Shown here: one piece after another, positions 8,654 to 16,193 of the stretch
Numbering within the stretch: the first letter of the stretch is position 1
Layout: each line of letters opens with the position of its first letter
Assembly (NCBI RefSeq): GCF_029210375.1
Contig: NZ_JARGER010000023.1
Span: 92,962 to 156,961 of the forward strand
From: Nocardioides sp. YIM 152315
GTDB taxonomy: Bacteria > Actinomycetota > Actinomycetes > Propionibacteriales > Nocardioidaceae
Direction: 5' to 3'
Length of the DNA: 64,000 nt
Position numbers and translations under genes: made by a program
Notes under the pieces: model-generated
What the model was told of the DNA's origin: nothing
The model's input: only the letters and a program-made list of their open reading frames with translations
Databases searched by the model: none

Positions 8654-9685
8654 ATGTTCCACCCGAAGGTCGACGGGCTCTGGCTGCGCGCCATCGGAGG
8701 ATTCTCCCCGGTCACCGTCACCCACACGTGGCCCCACGGCTTCGACTCCGCCACCTGGGAGATGGACCCGCGATTCCACCACCCGTCGCTGCGCGCGAAC
8801 GCTCCGGTGACGATCTACGACGGCGGTGTCCCCATCGGCTTCGGGCGATTGCAGGAGCCCGGCGAGAACGGCGAGATGGTCGTCAACGGGCTGTGGCAGC
8901 AGACGCGACACTCCCCCTGTCTGACCGCGGCCGGCGGGTTCACCACCACCCCAAACTCCGCCATCGACGGCGCCATCAGCCGAGGCGACGTCACCTTCAC
9001 CCGGCCGGCGTCGATCTCCAGCACCGGATGGATCACCACCGCCAACGGAGAACTCACCCTCGAACAGTTGCTCGACGGGTACACCGCCGAGGCCGGGATG
9101 CGGTGGGGGGTCGACAACTACGGCCGCGTCGAGGTCAAGGCCGACCCGACCGCCCCGATGTGGCACGTCCCGCATGCGGTCGCCGGTCGTGGACTCCAGC
9201 CCGCCGAGGACGAGTTCTACACCCACATCACCGGCCGGTTCATCACCTCCTACGGCACCTCGGGCCCGGTGTACGACGTGCGAACCGTGGGATCCGACGA
9301 CGCCGCCGACTACTTCGGTCGCCGCGGCGTGCAGGTCGAGCTCGAAGACCTCGGCGTCATCACCGCCGCGAAGGCCATCTCCATCATCACCGGCATCTTT
9401 CTGCGCTCCGGCGCGCGGATGGGCTGGTCGGAGGGGCTCGACCTGACCTACGGGCAGATCGTCACCCCCGGCGGTGTCCCAGCGCCACTGAACCAGGTGC
9501 AGGCCGGGCAGATGGTCCGTCTCGCGGGCGTGGTGGACGGGTCGCGGGCGTACACGCTCGGCATGTCGCAGGACGTCGTGCTCGGCCGCAGCACCTACAC
9601 GGACGGGTCGGACCGGATCAGCCTGTCGATCGTCGACCAGGCGCCGCGGAACCTCGCCGACGTGTTGAAGGTGGCGGTCGAGTGA
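8654..9685 (+). CDS. Minor tail (baseplate hub-type) protein
   Basis: At 343 residues and directly after the Dit-like gene, this matches the usual place of the tail hub protein. It opens with MFHPKVDGLWLRAIGGF, continues with TWEMDPRFHHPSLRANAPV and YDGGVPIGFGRLQEPGENG, and has a late segment (LDLTYGQIVTPGGVPAPLNQ; ISLSIVDQAPRNLADVL) typical of hub proteins that build a beta-barrel platform. A short decoy ATG frame at 8640 ends after four codons, so 8654 is the likely start. Its stop overlaps the GTG of the next gene. Confidence 0.6.
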   Translation: MFHPKVDGLWLRAIGGFSPVTVTHTWPHGFDSATWEMDPRFHHPSLRANAPVTIYDGGVPIGFGRLQEPGENGEMVVNGLWQQTRHSPCLTAAGGFTTTPNSAIDGAISRGDVTFTRPASISSTGWITTANGELTLEQLLDGYTAEAGMRWGVDNYGRVEVKADPTAPMWHVPHAVAGRGLQPAEDEFYTHITGRFITSYGTSGPVYDVRTVGSDDAADYFGRRGVQVELEDLGVITAAKAISIITGIFLRSGARMGWSEGLDLTYGQIVTPGGVPAPLNQVQAGQMVRLAGVVDGSRAYTLGMSQDVVLGRSTYTDGSDRISLSIVDQAPRNLADVLKVAVE

Positions 9686-10032
9686 CGACCCCGGCGACGG
9701 TTCCCGACGACGCATGGCCCGCTGGTGACCGCACGTCGTGGGCCGATGACGAGGCGCGGCTGGTGTGGGACTTCACCGCCGAACCGTGGGAGTCGCGGCC
9801 GTACACCGACGACGAGAACGCCGCCGCCGACGCCCGGGCTGCTGAGGCGGCGGTCGTGGCGGACCGGGCGGCGCTGGTCGAGCAGGCGCGGGATGCGGTC
9901 GCCGGCAACCGCGTCTTCCTCGACCTCGATGCGCCTACCGCCGCACAGACGCTCGCGCAGGTGAGGGCGCTGACGAGGCAGATGACCGCGCTGGTCCGGC
10001 TCACGGTCGGCGATCTGTGCGGGGACGACTGA
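9682..10032 (+). CDS. Small phage structural or assembly protein
   Basis: A GTGA overlap couples this 116-residue protein to the minor tail gene. The first half is acidic and aromatic (DDAWPAGDRTSWADDEARLV; DFTAEPWESRPYTDDENAAA). The second half is a long amphipathic helix (AAVVADRAALVEQARDAVAG) followed by FLDLDAPTAAQTLAQVRALT. Proteins with this plan commonly follow baseplate genes in actinophages, but I cannot name the family. It may be a fibre-attachment or chaperone protein. Confidence 0.5.
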   Translation: MTTPATVPDDAWPAGDRTSWADDEARLVWDFTAEPWESRPYTDDENAAADARAAEAAVVADRAALVEQARDAVAGNRVFLDLDAPTAAQTLAQVRALTRQMTALVRLTVGDLCGDD

Positions 10033-10045
10033 TGGAGGGGACGCG

Positions 10046-10303
10046 ATGATCGAGGGTCTGCCGATCGTCGGCGTCGGTCAGTCCACGCTGCTGGCGTTCG
10101 TGGTGCTGCTCGTGCTCACCGACCGCCTCGTCTGGCACAAGCGCCTCGACGCGCTCCAGCAGCAGCTCGACAAGAAGGACGAGCGGATCGCGGCGCTCAT
10201 CGAACAGAACGGCGTACTGCTCAACTCCGCCGTCCCGACCGTGAACGCCGTCCTCAGTGCGTTGCACGAGGCCGCCGAGACCGCACCCCGGGACCCGTCG
10301 TGA
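10046..10303 (+). CDS. Single-TM phage membrane protein
   Basis: The 85-residue product has one N-terminal membrane helix (about 8-26, VGQSTLLAFVVLLVLTDRLV) and then a coiled-coil-like cytoplasmic helix (RLDALQQQLDKKDERIAALI). This plan, seen next to lysis genes, is shared with small accessory holin or lysis regulator proteins of actinophages. It starts at ATG 10046 after GGAGGGGACGCG and overlaps the next gene by GTGA. A direct holin role is possible but unproved. Confidence 0.55.
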   Translation: MIEGLPIVGVGQSTLLAFVVLLVLTDRLVWHKRLDALQQQLDKKDERIAALIEQNGVLLNSAVPTVNAVLSALHEAAETAPRDPS

Positions 10304-10482
10304 AGTGGCCGTGGGGACACAGCAGGGAGGACGCGGAGAACGTGGAGCGCGCCGAGCGGGAGTTGCAGGAGACGCGCTCCAGGTGGCCGCTCGTGCATCG
10401 TGCGGTCGCCGTCATGGACTACCACCGCGAGCGGAACCACTTCCGCGAGAACATCGAGAGCATCTATCGGGGGGCACGATGA
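10300..10482 (+). CDS. Small charged phage protein (DUF7620-like)
   Basis: Sixty residues start at GTG 10300, overlapping the upstream stop. The product opens MKWPWGHSREDAENVERAER, then LQETRSRWPLVHRAVAVMDY and HRERNHFRENIESIYRG. This WPW ... ERAERELQE ... WPLVH pattern resembles a small actinophage family (DUF7620 as I recall it) found beside holins. The gene overlaps the next ATG by four bases. The function is unknown. Confidence 0.55.
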   Translation: MKWPWGHSREDAENVERAERELQETRSRWPLVHRAVAVMDYHRERNHFRENIESIYRGAR

Positions 10483-10775
10483 GCGCCAACGCCTGGGCCG
10501 TGCTGCTGGTCACCATCGCGGCGATTCCCGCGACGCTGTTCCCGATCTGCTACGGCATCACCGCCCAGTGGTGGCGCTCGTTCGTCGGCTGGGGGCTGAT
10601 GGTGTCCTCGGTCGCGCTGGCGGCGCTACTGGACCTGAGCCTGATGGGCTACCGGTGGCCGGGGTTCGTGCCGACGTGGCTGGCGCTGACGGTGCTCGCG
10701 TTGATCGCCGTGGGTGCGTGGCTGATGTTCCTCGGTTGGCTCGTGACCCGGCTCCGTCCACCTCGGCGCTCCTGA
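10479..10775 (+). CDS. Putative phage holin-like membrane protein
   Basis: The 98-residue product has three predicted membrane helices: about 5-27 (AWAVLLVTIAAIPATLFPIC), 33-54 (FVGWGLMVSSVALAALLDLS) and 66-90 (WLALTVLALIAVGAWLMFLG). It ends in a basic tail (RLRPPRRS). The N-terminal WAVLLVTIAAIPATLFPI segment closely resembles actinophage proteins often annotated as putative holins. The ATG overlaps the preceding small gene. A role in membrane permeabilisation for lysin release is likely but inferred. Confidence 0.6.
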   Translation: MSANAWAVLLVTIAAIPATLFPICYGITAQWWRSFVGWGLMVSSVALAALLDLSLMGYRWPGFVPTWLALTVLALIAVGAWLMFLGWLVTRLRPPRRS

Positions 10776-10778
10776 GCC

Positions 10779-10940
10779 ATGGCCGACGAGCGTCCCGCCG
10801 AGCACACCGGGACGCTCAGCCGCCTGATGCCCTGTGACCGCTGCCAGCACGACGAGCACGTGATGCGCTGCGACGCCGAGGTCATCCCGGGCGTGCTGTG
10901 CCGGTGCCGTGACGTCCCGGTGCCGGGGCTCTACCCCTGA
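10779..10940 (+). CDS. Small Cys-rich phage protein
   Basis: A 53-residue ORF starts at ATG 10779, three bases after the holin-like stop. It contains CDRCQHDEH, then MRCDAE and LCRCRDV, so six potential Zn ligands (Cys/His) in two clusters. This suggests a treble-clef-like mini zinc finger. No family assigned. Its immediate position in the gene chain supports expression. Confidence 0.5.
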   Translation: MADERPAEHTGTLSRLMPCDRCQHDEHVMRCDAEVIPGVLCRCRDVPVPGLYP

Positions 10941-10999
10941 TCCAGCCGTAACCAAGTGACCACATCGGGACGACCGTCCCGGCTTGGAGCGGCTGTCCT

Positions 11000-11070
11000 G
11001 CGTCGCGCTCCGGGAGCGGGCCGGTCTCCAACACCGGCCCAGCGAGGTTCGACCCCTCGGCGGCGTGCCA
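11000..11070 (+). tRNA. Phage-encoded tRNA-Trp(CCA)-like gene with reduced D arm
   Basis: A cloverleaf can be drawn. The 5' acceptor GCGTCGC pairs with 11060-11066 (GCGGCGT, two G-U pairs). A mini D arm GCTC-CGG-GAGC has only a three-base loop. The anticodon stem is 8 bp with loop CTCCAAC at 11026-11032, anticodon CCA. The T arm is CGAGG-TTCGACC-CCTCG. The 3' end is G-CCA, with CCA encoded. Bases 8-9 are missing. It lies in the only gap of this block, between the small Cys-rich gene and the lysin. It may be functional, a remnant, or a structural tRNA mimic. Confidence 0.6.
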
Positions 11071-11101
11071 ACCCCCTTCCCGCCTGCCCAAAGGAGCCCC
11101 C

Positions 11102-11662
11102 ATGTTCGACCGCGAAGAGGCCGCCCGCCGAGCCGAGGCCGCCACCTCCAACGTCCCGAACACCTGCCAGAAGTGGACACGCGAAATCTTCGGTGTCGCG
11201 TCAGTTGGTGACCTCGACGGCGACGGCGCGGCGGACGCCGAGGACGGGTGGAAGTCCGAGCCCATCCGGCACCGTCACTTCGACCGCAACCCTCCGCGCG
11301 GCGTCCCGGTGTCCTACCTCGGCGGCTCCGCTGACAACGGCCACCGCGCCGTGTCCCTGGGCAACGGAATGATCCGGTCCACCGACGCGGGCGGGCGGGG
11401 CCGTGTCGCCACGGTGCCGCTCGATTGGCCCGAGCGTGCGTGGGGGCTCACCTACGCGGGCTGGTCCGAGACGTGCGACGGCGTGCTGGTCCCGCTGCCC
11501 CCGAAGCCGGAGCGCAAGCCGGAGCCGAAGCGGCGACCGCGGCGCATCGGGAACATGATCCGCGTGGGCCGCAAGGCGTTCGCCAACGCGAAGGGCCACC
11601 CGGTCCGGCGCGGCAAGATCCGGACCGCGCTCAAGTCGCTGCTCTCGATCAAGAAGCGCTGA
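11102..11662 (+). CDS. Putative endolysin-like protein (CHAP/NlpC-type)
   Basis: The 186-residue protein has a likely papain-like layout. A Cys at residue 22 is followed by an aromatic-rich helix (TCQKWTREIFGV), then a Ca-binding-type loop GDLDGDGAADAEDGW, then NPPRGVPVSYLGG. The His candidate lies in SADNGHRAVSLGNGMIRSTD. The segment WGLTYAGWSETCDGV closes the domain. The C-terminal 50 residues are very basic (KPERKPEPKRRPRR) and may bind wall polymers or DNA. There is no separate wall-binding domain. Being surrounded by holin candidates supports a lysin, but the catalytic assignment is by pattern only. Confidence 0.55.
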   Translation: MFDREEAARRAEAATSNVPNTCQKWTREIFGVASVGDLDGDGAADAEDGWKSEPIRHRHFDRNPPRGVPVSYLGGSADNGHRAVSLGNGMIRSTDAGGRGRVATVPLDWPERAWGLTYAGWSETCDGVLVPLPPKPERKPEPKRRPRRIGNMIRVGRKAFANAKGHPVRRGKIRTALKSLLSIKKR

Positions 11663-11663
11663 C

Positions 11664-12413
11664 GTGCCCAAGCGCCGCGCGACGGTCCGCCTCGCCCACC
11701 TCTCCGGCCGCTACAACCGACCCGCGTGGCTGCTGCGGCGCCAACTCCGTGATGCGGCGGTGTCGGCCGACATCATCACCGTCACCGAGGTCGACCGACC
11801 CAAGCGCGGCAAGGCACTCCGCGACGTCCCCGGCTTCCTCGCGCTGCGGCACGGCGGCGGTGGCGACTGGGGCGAGTCGGCGGTCCTGTTCCGCGACGGC
11901 GTCTGGCGGGTCCGGCGCGTGGGCTACTACCTGCTGGCCCGCGACCTCGACGGGATGCGCAAGGGCCAGGTCGCGGTCCTCGCGCTCCTCGAGCACGTCT
12001 CGACCGGCCGGACCCTCCTGGTCTCGGTGACGCACACCCCGTCAGGCGTCGAGGCAGCATGGTCGTCCGCGCGCGCCCGTCAGTACCGCGACACCTCGCA
12101 GACGTGGCGGCGACTGGTGCGCGAGTGGCGACGCGACCATCGCCCTGACGCCGAGCTGCTCGTCGCCGACTGGAACCTCGACGCGCACAAGCCGTGGGTC
12201 CGCGAGCACACGCACGCCGCATGGCCCGGGATGAAGCAGGTCAGCCCGCCCCCGATCGGCGGCACCCACGGGAAGCGCCTCATCGACTGGCCGCTGACCC
12301 GACGTGTCCGTGGCGTCAAGGTCCGCATCCTCGCCAAGACGGCCGCCTCCGACCACCGCCCGATCGGCATCACCGGCACCATCCGACCCCGCAAGCGCAA
12401 GGAGCACCGATGA
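11664..12413 (+). CDS. Endonuclease/exonuclease/phosphatase (EEP) fold protein
   Basis: The 249-residue protein shows the EEP superfamily motifs in order: TEVDR near residue 41 (metal-binding Glu), VSVTHTP near 112, LLVADWNLDAHKP near 165 (catalytic Asp/Asn), and SDHRPIG near 229 (terminal Asp-His). These enzymes cleave phosphodiester or phosphomonoester bonds in DNA, RNA or lipids using Mg. The C-terminus is basic (GTIRPRKRKEHR). It starts at GTG 11664, directly after the lysin stop, and its stop overlaps the holin-like ATG. Its presence inside a lysis block is unusual; host DNA degradation is possible. Confidence 0.75.
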   Translation: MPKRRATVRLAHLSGRYNRPAWLLRRQLRDAAVSADIITVTEVDRPKRGKALRDVPGFLALRHGGGGDWGESAVLFRDGVWRVRRVGYYLLARDLDGMRKGQVAVLALLEHVSTGRTLLVSVTHTPSGVEAAWSSARARQYRDTSQTWRRLVREWRRDHRPDAELLVADWNLDAHKPWVREHTHAAWPGMKQVSPPPIGGTHGKRLIDWPLTRRVRGVKVRILAKTAASDHRPIGITGTIRPRKRKEHR

Positions 12414-12760
12414 ACCCGCTGACCATGCTGCCCAAGAAGGTCCGCACCGCGATCTACGCCGGATACGCCACCCTGGGCGTCGCGTTCGGCGCCACTCAGG
12501 TCGGCTTCGCCACGGCTCACGTCGACCAGCCCGCGTGGCTCCTCGTCGCGTTCGGCGTCTTCGGCTACCTCGGCACCGCCCTCGGCCTCGTCGCCGCCGC
12601 CAACACCGCCGACCCGGCCCCGGTCCTCACGGACATGCCCGACATGCAGAAGCTCACCAAGCAGGTCGAGGAGCTGAACCGGACCAACGCTGGCATCGCA
12701 GAGCAGGTCACCAAGCAGCTCAACGCCACCGCCCGCGCCGCGGCCCGATCGAAGCACTAG
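12410..12760 (+). CDS. Probable holin (two-TM) with coiled-coil tail
   Basis: The product is 116 residues with a basic N-terminus (NPLTMLPKKVR), two membrane helices at about 13-34 (AIYAGYATLGVAFGATQVGF) and 42-64 (AWLLVAFGVFGYLGTALGLV), and a soluble helical tail (DMQKLTKQVEELNRTNAGIA). This is the plan of a common actinophage holin family. It overlaps the EEP gene by ATGA. It would form the lesion that lets the lysin reach peptidoglycan. Confidence 0.65.
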   Translation: MNPLTMLPKKVRTAIYAGYATLGVAFGATQVGFATAHVDQPAWLLVAFGVFGYLGTALGLVAAANTADPAPVLTDMPDMQKLTKQVEELNRTNAGIAEQVTKQLNATARAAARSKH

Positions 12761-12764
12761 CGCC

Positions 12765-12914
12765 ATGGCTGCCCTGCGCTTCGACGAGGGCCTCCTCGGG
12801 TGGCTCCTCACCGCTGCCGCCGCCGCGACCGGCGTTGGCCTCTGCGCACTCGGCGCCTACCTCGGCAGCCACCTCGCACGCATCGGCGACGACCACCTCG
12901 CCGACTTCGACTGA
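12765..12914 (+). CDS. Very small single-TM phage protein
   Basis: A 49-residue ORF from ATG 12765 encodes one hydrophobic helix at about 9-33 (LLGWLLTAAAAATGVGLCAL) and an acidic C-terminus (RIGDDHLADFD). It lies four bases after the holin-like gene stop. It could be an antiholin or second holin; paired membrane proteins are common in lysis blocks. No family is recognised. Confidence 0.5.
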   Translation: MAALRFDEGLLGWLLTAAAAATGVGLCALGAYLGSHLARIGDDHLADFD

Positions 12915-12940
12915 CCCGACACCAGCAAGGGAGCACCACC

Positions 12941-13273
12941 ATGGCCCTCACCAACGCCGCCCTCAACGCCGCAGTCGAGGGCATCACCACCCAGGTCACC
13001 CACATCGCGCTCACCGACGGCGGCACCGAGCTGACCGGCGGCTCCTACGCCCGCCAGGCCGTCACCTGGGGCACCGCCACCGCAGGCGCCCAGAACATCG
13101 CCGCCGACGAGACCTTCGAGGTCCCCGCAGGCGCGACCGTCGACGGCTGGGTCGGCTACGACGCGCTCACCGGCGGCACGTCCTACGGCGGTGCCGCGCT
13201 CACGGCGGAGACCTACGCGGGCGCCGGCCAGTACGTGCTCGAAGCCGCTTCGACCAACTACGACGTGAACTGA
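12941..13273 (+). CDS. Tail fibre-associated structural protein
   Basis: The 110-residue product starts MALTNAALNAAVEGITTQVT and continues HIALTDGGTELTGGSYARQ and AVTWGTATAGAQN. This ALTNAALNA ... HIAL ... GGSYARQAVTWG pattern is shared by small beta-rich actinophage proteins lying among fibre genes. It has AGGGAG before ATG 12941. The stop overlaps the ATG of the beta-helix gene. A fibre tip or fibre-chaperone role is likely; no enzymatic motif is seen. Confidence 0.55.
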   Translation: MALTNAALNAAVEGITTQVTHIALTDGGTELTGGSYARQAVTWGTATAGAQNIAADETFEVPAGATVDGWVGYDALTGGTSYGGAALTAETYAGAGQYVLEAASTNYDVN

Positions 13274-14319
13274 TGAAGACCCCGGCAACCGTCGTCGCTG
13301 GCCTCTCCGTCCTCGCCGCGACCGCCGTCGGCGGCCTGTTCGTCGCTGCCGTGGCTGGAGACGACGAACCGCAGCAGACCGCCACGTGCACGAAGCACCC
13401 GAAGGTCCAGGACGTCGAGGCCGGGCAGCGGATCACGGTCGTGTGCACGGTCCCGAGGCCACCCGCCGAGACGGTCACCGTCACGCCCGAGCCGAGCACC
13501 GAGTCGACGCCCAGCGAGGAGCCGAGTCCGACGCCCAGCGAGGAGCCGACCAGCACCCCGCCGCCCACCGAGGAGCCGACCGAGGTGCCCGGCGACTGCG
13601 TGAAGCCCGGCCCGTCCAACACGGGCGCGACGGGCACGCTCGCGGCGTACTCCGGGCCGAACCCGATCACCAAGGCGGGCACCGTCGTCAAGGGCGTCCG
13701 GGTCAACGGCACGCTCGTGGTCCGCGCCGACAACGTGACCATCCGCAACGTCGCAGCGACCGGCGGCGTCTTCGTGCAGCGCGCGAAGAACACGACGATC
13801 AGCCACCTGACCGGCCCCGGGGTCGCGACGTCGTCCGGCGCCGGCATGACGGTCGAGTACAGCGACCTCGGCGGCGTCGACGACGGCGACTCGCTCACGA
13901 TCACCAGCGACTCCGGCACCTACATCACGGGCGCGACCATCCGAGGGAACTGGATCCACGACCCGCGACCGTCCGGCGGTGCGCACTACGACGGGCTGCA
14001 GGTCCGGGGCGCGTCGAACGTGGTCGTGGACTGCAACCACTTCGACCTCGGCTCCTACGTGTCGCAGCTCAACGCGGCGGTGTACTTCGAGGACGCCAAC
14101 GGCGGCTACTCGGGCGTCTCGGTCACGCGGAACTGGCTGACCGGCGGCGCGTGGTCGACGATGTGGGGCCACGCCAACGACGGCAACACGGTCCTGTCCG
14201 GCAACCGGTTCGACGGCGACATCCACTGGGGCACCTGCTACCACCAGGAGCCCAACTCCCGCCCGCCCACGCAGGACGGGAACCTCCTCGGCGGGAAGCC
14301 CTTCACGCCCTGCCCCTAG
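13273..14319 (+). CDS. Secreted right-handed beta-helix protein of the prophage
   Basis: The 348-residue protein has an N-terminal signal or anchor helix (about 5-29, VVAGLSVLAATAVGGLFVAA). A Pro/Thr/Glu-rich linker follows (about 65-110, TPEPSTESTPSEEPSPTPSE). Then comes a beta-helix domain with repeated N-V-T-I-R-N-V strands. Key patches are NTGATG, AHYDGLQVRG, LNAAVYFEDANGG, RNWLTGG and DIHWGTCY. The same patches occur in the two beta-helix proteins of the polysaccharide locus (44508-45362 and 52365-53216). A polysaccharide lyase or binding role is inferred. A secretion signal is unusual for a virion tailspike and points to lysogenic conversion. Confidence 0.7.
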   Translation: MKTPATVVAGLSVLAATAVGGLFVAAVAGDDEPQQTATCTKHPKVQDVEAGQRITVVCTVPRPPAETVTVTPEPSTESTPSEEPSPTPSEEPTSTPPPTEEPTEVPGDCVKPGPSNTGATGTLAAYSGPNPITKAGTVVKGVRVNGTLVVRADNVTIRNVAATGGVFVQRAKNTTISHLTGPGVATSSGAGMTVEYSDLGGVDDGDSLTITSDSGTYITGATIRGNWIHDPRPSGGAHYDGLQVRGASNVVVDCNHFDLGSYVSQLNAAVYFEDANGGYSGVSVTRNWLTGGAWSTMWGHANDGNTVLSGNRFDGDIHWGTCYHQEPNSRPPTQDGNLLGGKPFTPCP

Positions 14320-14350
14320 ACCTGACCGAACCGCACCCGAGGGGGCTGTC

Positions 14351-15880
14351 GTGACCGACCCGTCGATCCGCGACTTCCAGTCCTTCGACACCCTCACCGG
14401 AGCCCTGTCGGTCACCCTCACCGGCTGTCAGGTCGGCGACTGGCTGGTCGTCTTCGTCTCCGAGGACTACGAGCCCGACAACATCTCCGCGCCCGCCGCG
14501 GTGACCGGGGTCGGGACGTGGACCGAGGGCACGAAGACGCCGAACTTCACCTCGACCGGCTGCGGCGTCCGGACCTTCTGGGCGCAGGTGACCGCGGCCG
14601 GCGACAAGACGATCACCGCGACCACCACGAACGGCGACTTCGGCAACCTCGCCGCCTACTGCGCCAAGGACTGCTCCGGGGTCACCGCGCAAGTCGTCAA
14701 CGCCTCCGCGACCTACTCCCAGTCCCTAGTGTCCGGGTCCATCCCCGCCGCCGACACCAACGGCGGCCTCGCCGTGAGCGAGTGGGCCTACTTCGACAAC
14801 GCACCCGAGGGCACCGCCGGCGTCACGATGCCCGCCGGGTGGACCGAGGACGCCGACCACGGCAACGGCGGCTACGGCGCCATGGCCTACGCCCACAGGC
14901 CGGTCGCGGCTGGTGTCGCGCTCGGCACCCAGACCGCGACCGCGCCCAACTCCTCGGGTGCGAGGGTGTCGGTCTCCACCGTGCTGCTCGCCGGCACCAG
15001 CGGCGGCGGCGAGGAGTCCCACTCGGGCGGCTCCACGGTCACCGCGACCGCGACCGCATCCGGCGACGGGCGCAAGCAGAGCAGCGGTGGCGGCGACGTC
15101 ACCGCCGTGGCGTCGGCGAGCGGTGGCGGCTCCAAGGTCGTCGGCGGTGGCTCGGTCGTCCCGGCAGCGGCTACGGCGACCGGCGGTGGACGCGCACTCC
15201 ACGGCGACGGGTCCACGGTCACCGCCACAGCCACCGCAGCGGGCGCCGGCCATCCGGTCCACATCGGCGGGTCGGCGGTCACGGGCACCGCGAGCTCGAC
15301 CGGCGCGGGTCACAAGCGCGCATCGGGCGGCAGTGCCGCGGCGGCCACCGTCACGACGAGCGGCGGAGGGCACGCGGTCACCCAGGGCCGCGGAGGCTCG
15401 ACGGCGACCGCGACTGCAGGAGCATCGGGCGGCGGCCGGAAGGTCATCACCGCCGGAGCACCCGCCCTCGCTGTCTCCGACGTCACCGGCTCCGGAGTCA
15501 AGGTCGGGCACGGTGGCTCTCCTGCCACGGCGACCGCCACGGCGACCGGTGCCGGTCACGCCGTCATCCCCGGGCGAGGCGGCTCCACAGCCCACGCCAC
15601 TGCGACAGCGACCGGGGCAGGCTACGCGGTCCGGTTCGGCGGTGGCTCCATCACCGTCGTCGCCAGTGGCACCGGAGACGGCACGACCCTCCGGCGCGGT
15701 GGGTCGACCGCTGCGGCCACAGCGACCGCAACCGGAGGCGGCGGCAACCCCGAGCACCAGCGCGACCTCACCGTGACCGCCGCCCTCGAGCCCCCGCGCC
15801 TCGCAGCGACACTCGCCGGAGCACGTCACGCCGTCACGCTCAACCCGCCCCGACTCACCGCACGACTGGAGACGCCATGA
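14351..15880 (+). CDS. Repeat-rich tail fibre protein
   Basis: The 509-residue product has two parts. Residues about 1-220 form a beta-rich globular domain (SIRDFQSFDTLTGALSVTLT ... GWTEDADHGNGGYGAMAYAH) like those in actinophage fibres. Residues about 224-470 hold about 12 imperfect repeats of 19-22 residues with a GGS-x-ATATATATGAGH core. The last 35 residues return to ordinary sequence (LTVTAALEPPRLAATLAGAR). The repeats probably form an extended beta-solenoid or fibrous shaft. The start is GTG 14351. Low-complexity repeats suggest variable copy number between relatives. Confidence 0.65.
   Translation: MTDPSIRDFQSFDTLTGALSVTLTGCQVGDWLVVFVSEDYEPDNISAPAAVTGVGTWTEGTKTPNFTSTGCGVRTFWAQVTAAGDKTITATTTNGDFGNLAAYCAKDCSGVTAQVVNASATYSQSLVSGSIPAADTNGGLAVSEWAYFDNAPEGTAGVTMPAGWTEDADHGNGGYGAMAYAHRPVAAGVALGTQTATAPNSSGARVSVSTVLLAGTSGGGEESHSGGSTVTATATASGDGRKQSSGGGDVTAVASASGGGSKVVGGGSVVPAAATATGGGRALHGDGSTVTATATAAGAGHPVHIGGSAVTGTASSTGAGHKRASGGSAAAATVTTSGGGHAVTQGRGGSTATATAGASGGGRKVITAGAPALAVSDVTGSGVKVGHGGSPATATATATGAGHAVIPGRGGSTAHATATATGAGYAVRFGGGSITVVASGTGDGTTLRRGGSTAAATATATGGGGNPEHQRDLTVTAALEPPRLAATLAGARHAVTLNPPRLTARLETP
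15020..15760 (+). repeat. Imperfect tandem repeat coding for fibre shaft
   Basis: About 12 diverged copies, each about 57-66 bp, code for a Gly-Gly-Ser / Ala-Thr-rich unit. The codons vary, so the repeat is clearer at protein than DNA level, which implies old duplications or selection against recombination. Confidence 0.7.
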
Positions 15881-16176
15881 TCACCATCCGCGCCACCGCC
15901 GGGGAGACCGAGTACCTCACGGCGACGGTCGCCGAGAAGAACGGCGCCGACCTGACCGGTGCCACGTTCACGGTCGGCCTGTCAGCGTCGCGCGAGACGC
16001 CGCCCGAGAGCTGGGGAGCACCGGACGACGTGACGATCGACGGCTCCACCGCGACGGTCAAGCTGCTCGTCGACAGCGACACGACCGCCGGCACCTACTG
16101 GATGTGGGTCAAGGTCGACGACTCGCCCGAGGTCATCCTGCTCGCCTGCACGAACCAGAAGGTCAGCGTCGTCTGA
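15877..16176 (+). CDS. Small beta-sandwich phage protein (Ig-like)
   Basis: This 99-residue product is almost all beta strands with turns (MITIRATAGETEYLTATVAE; LTGATFTVGLSASRETPPES; TAGTYWMWVKVDDSPEVILL). It resembles the small BppU/Ig-like modules that accompany phage fibre genes. It starts at ATG 15877, overlapping the fibre gene stop. It is the last gene of the rightward operon and is followed by a strong hairpin. Confidence 0.55.
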   Translation: MITIRATAGETEYLTATVAEKNGADLTGATFTVGLSASRETPPESWGAPDDVTIDGSTATVKLLVDSDTTAGTYWMWVKVDDSPEVILLACTNQKVSVV

Positions 16177-16193
16177 CGCTCGCTCCAACGCGC

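Noticed and set aside
15020..15760. CRISPR-like periodic DNA
   Set aside because: The periodicity is imperfect at DNA level, in frame, and encodes repeating Gly/Ala/Thr units of a fibre. No cas genes are present.
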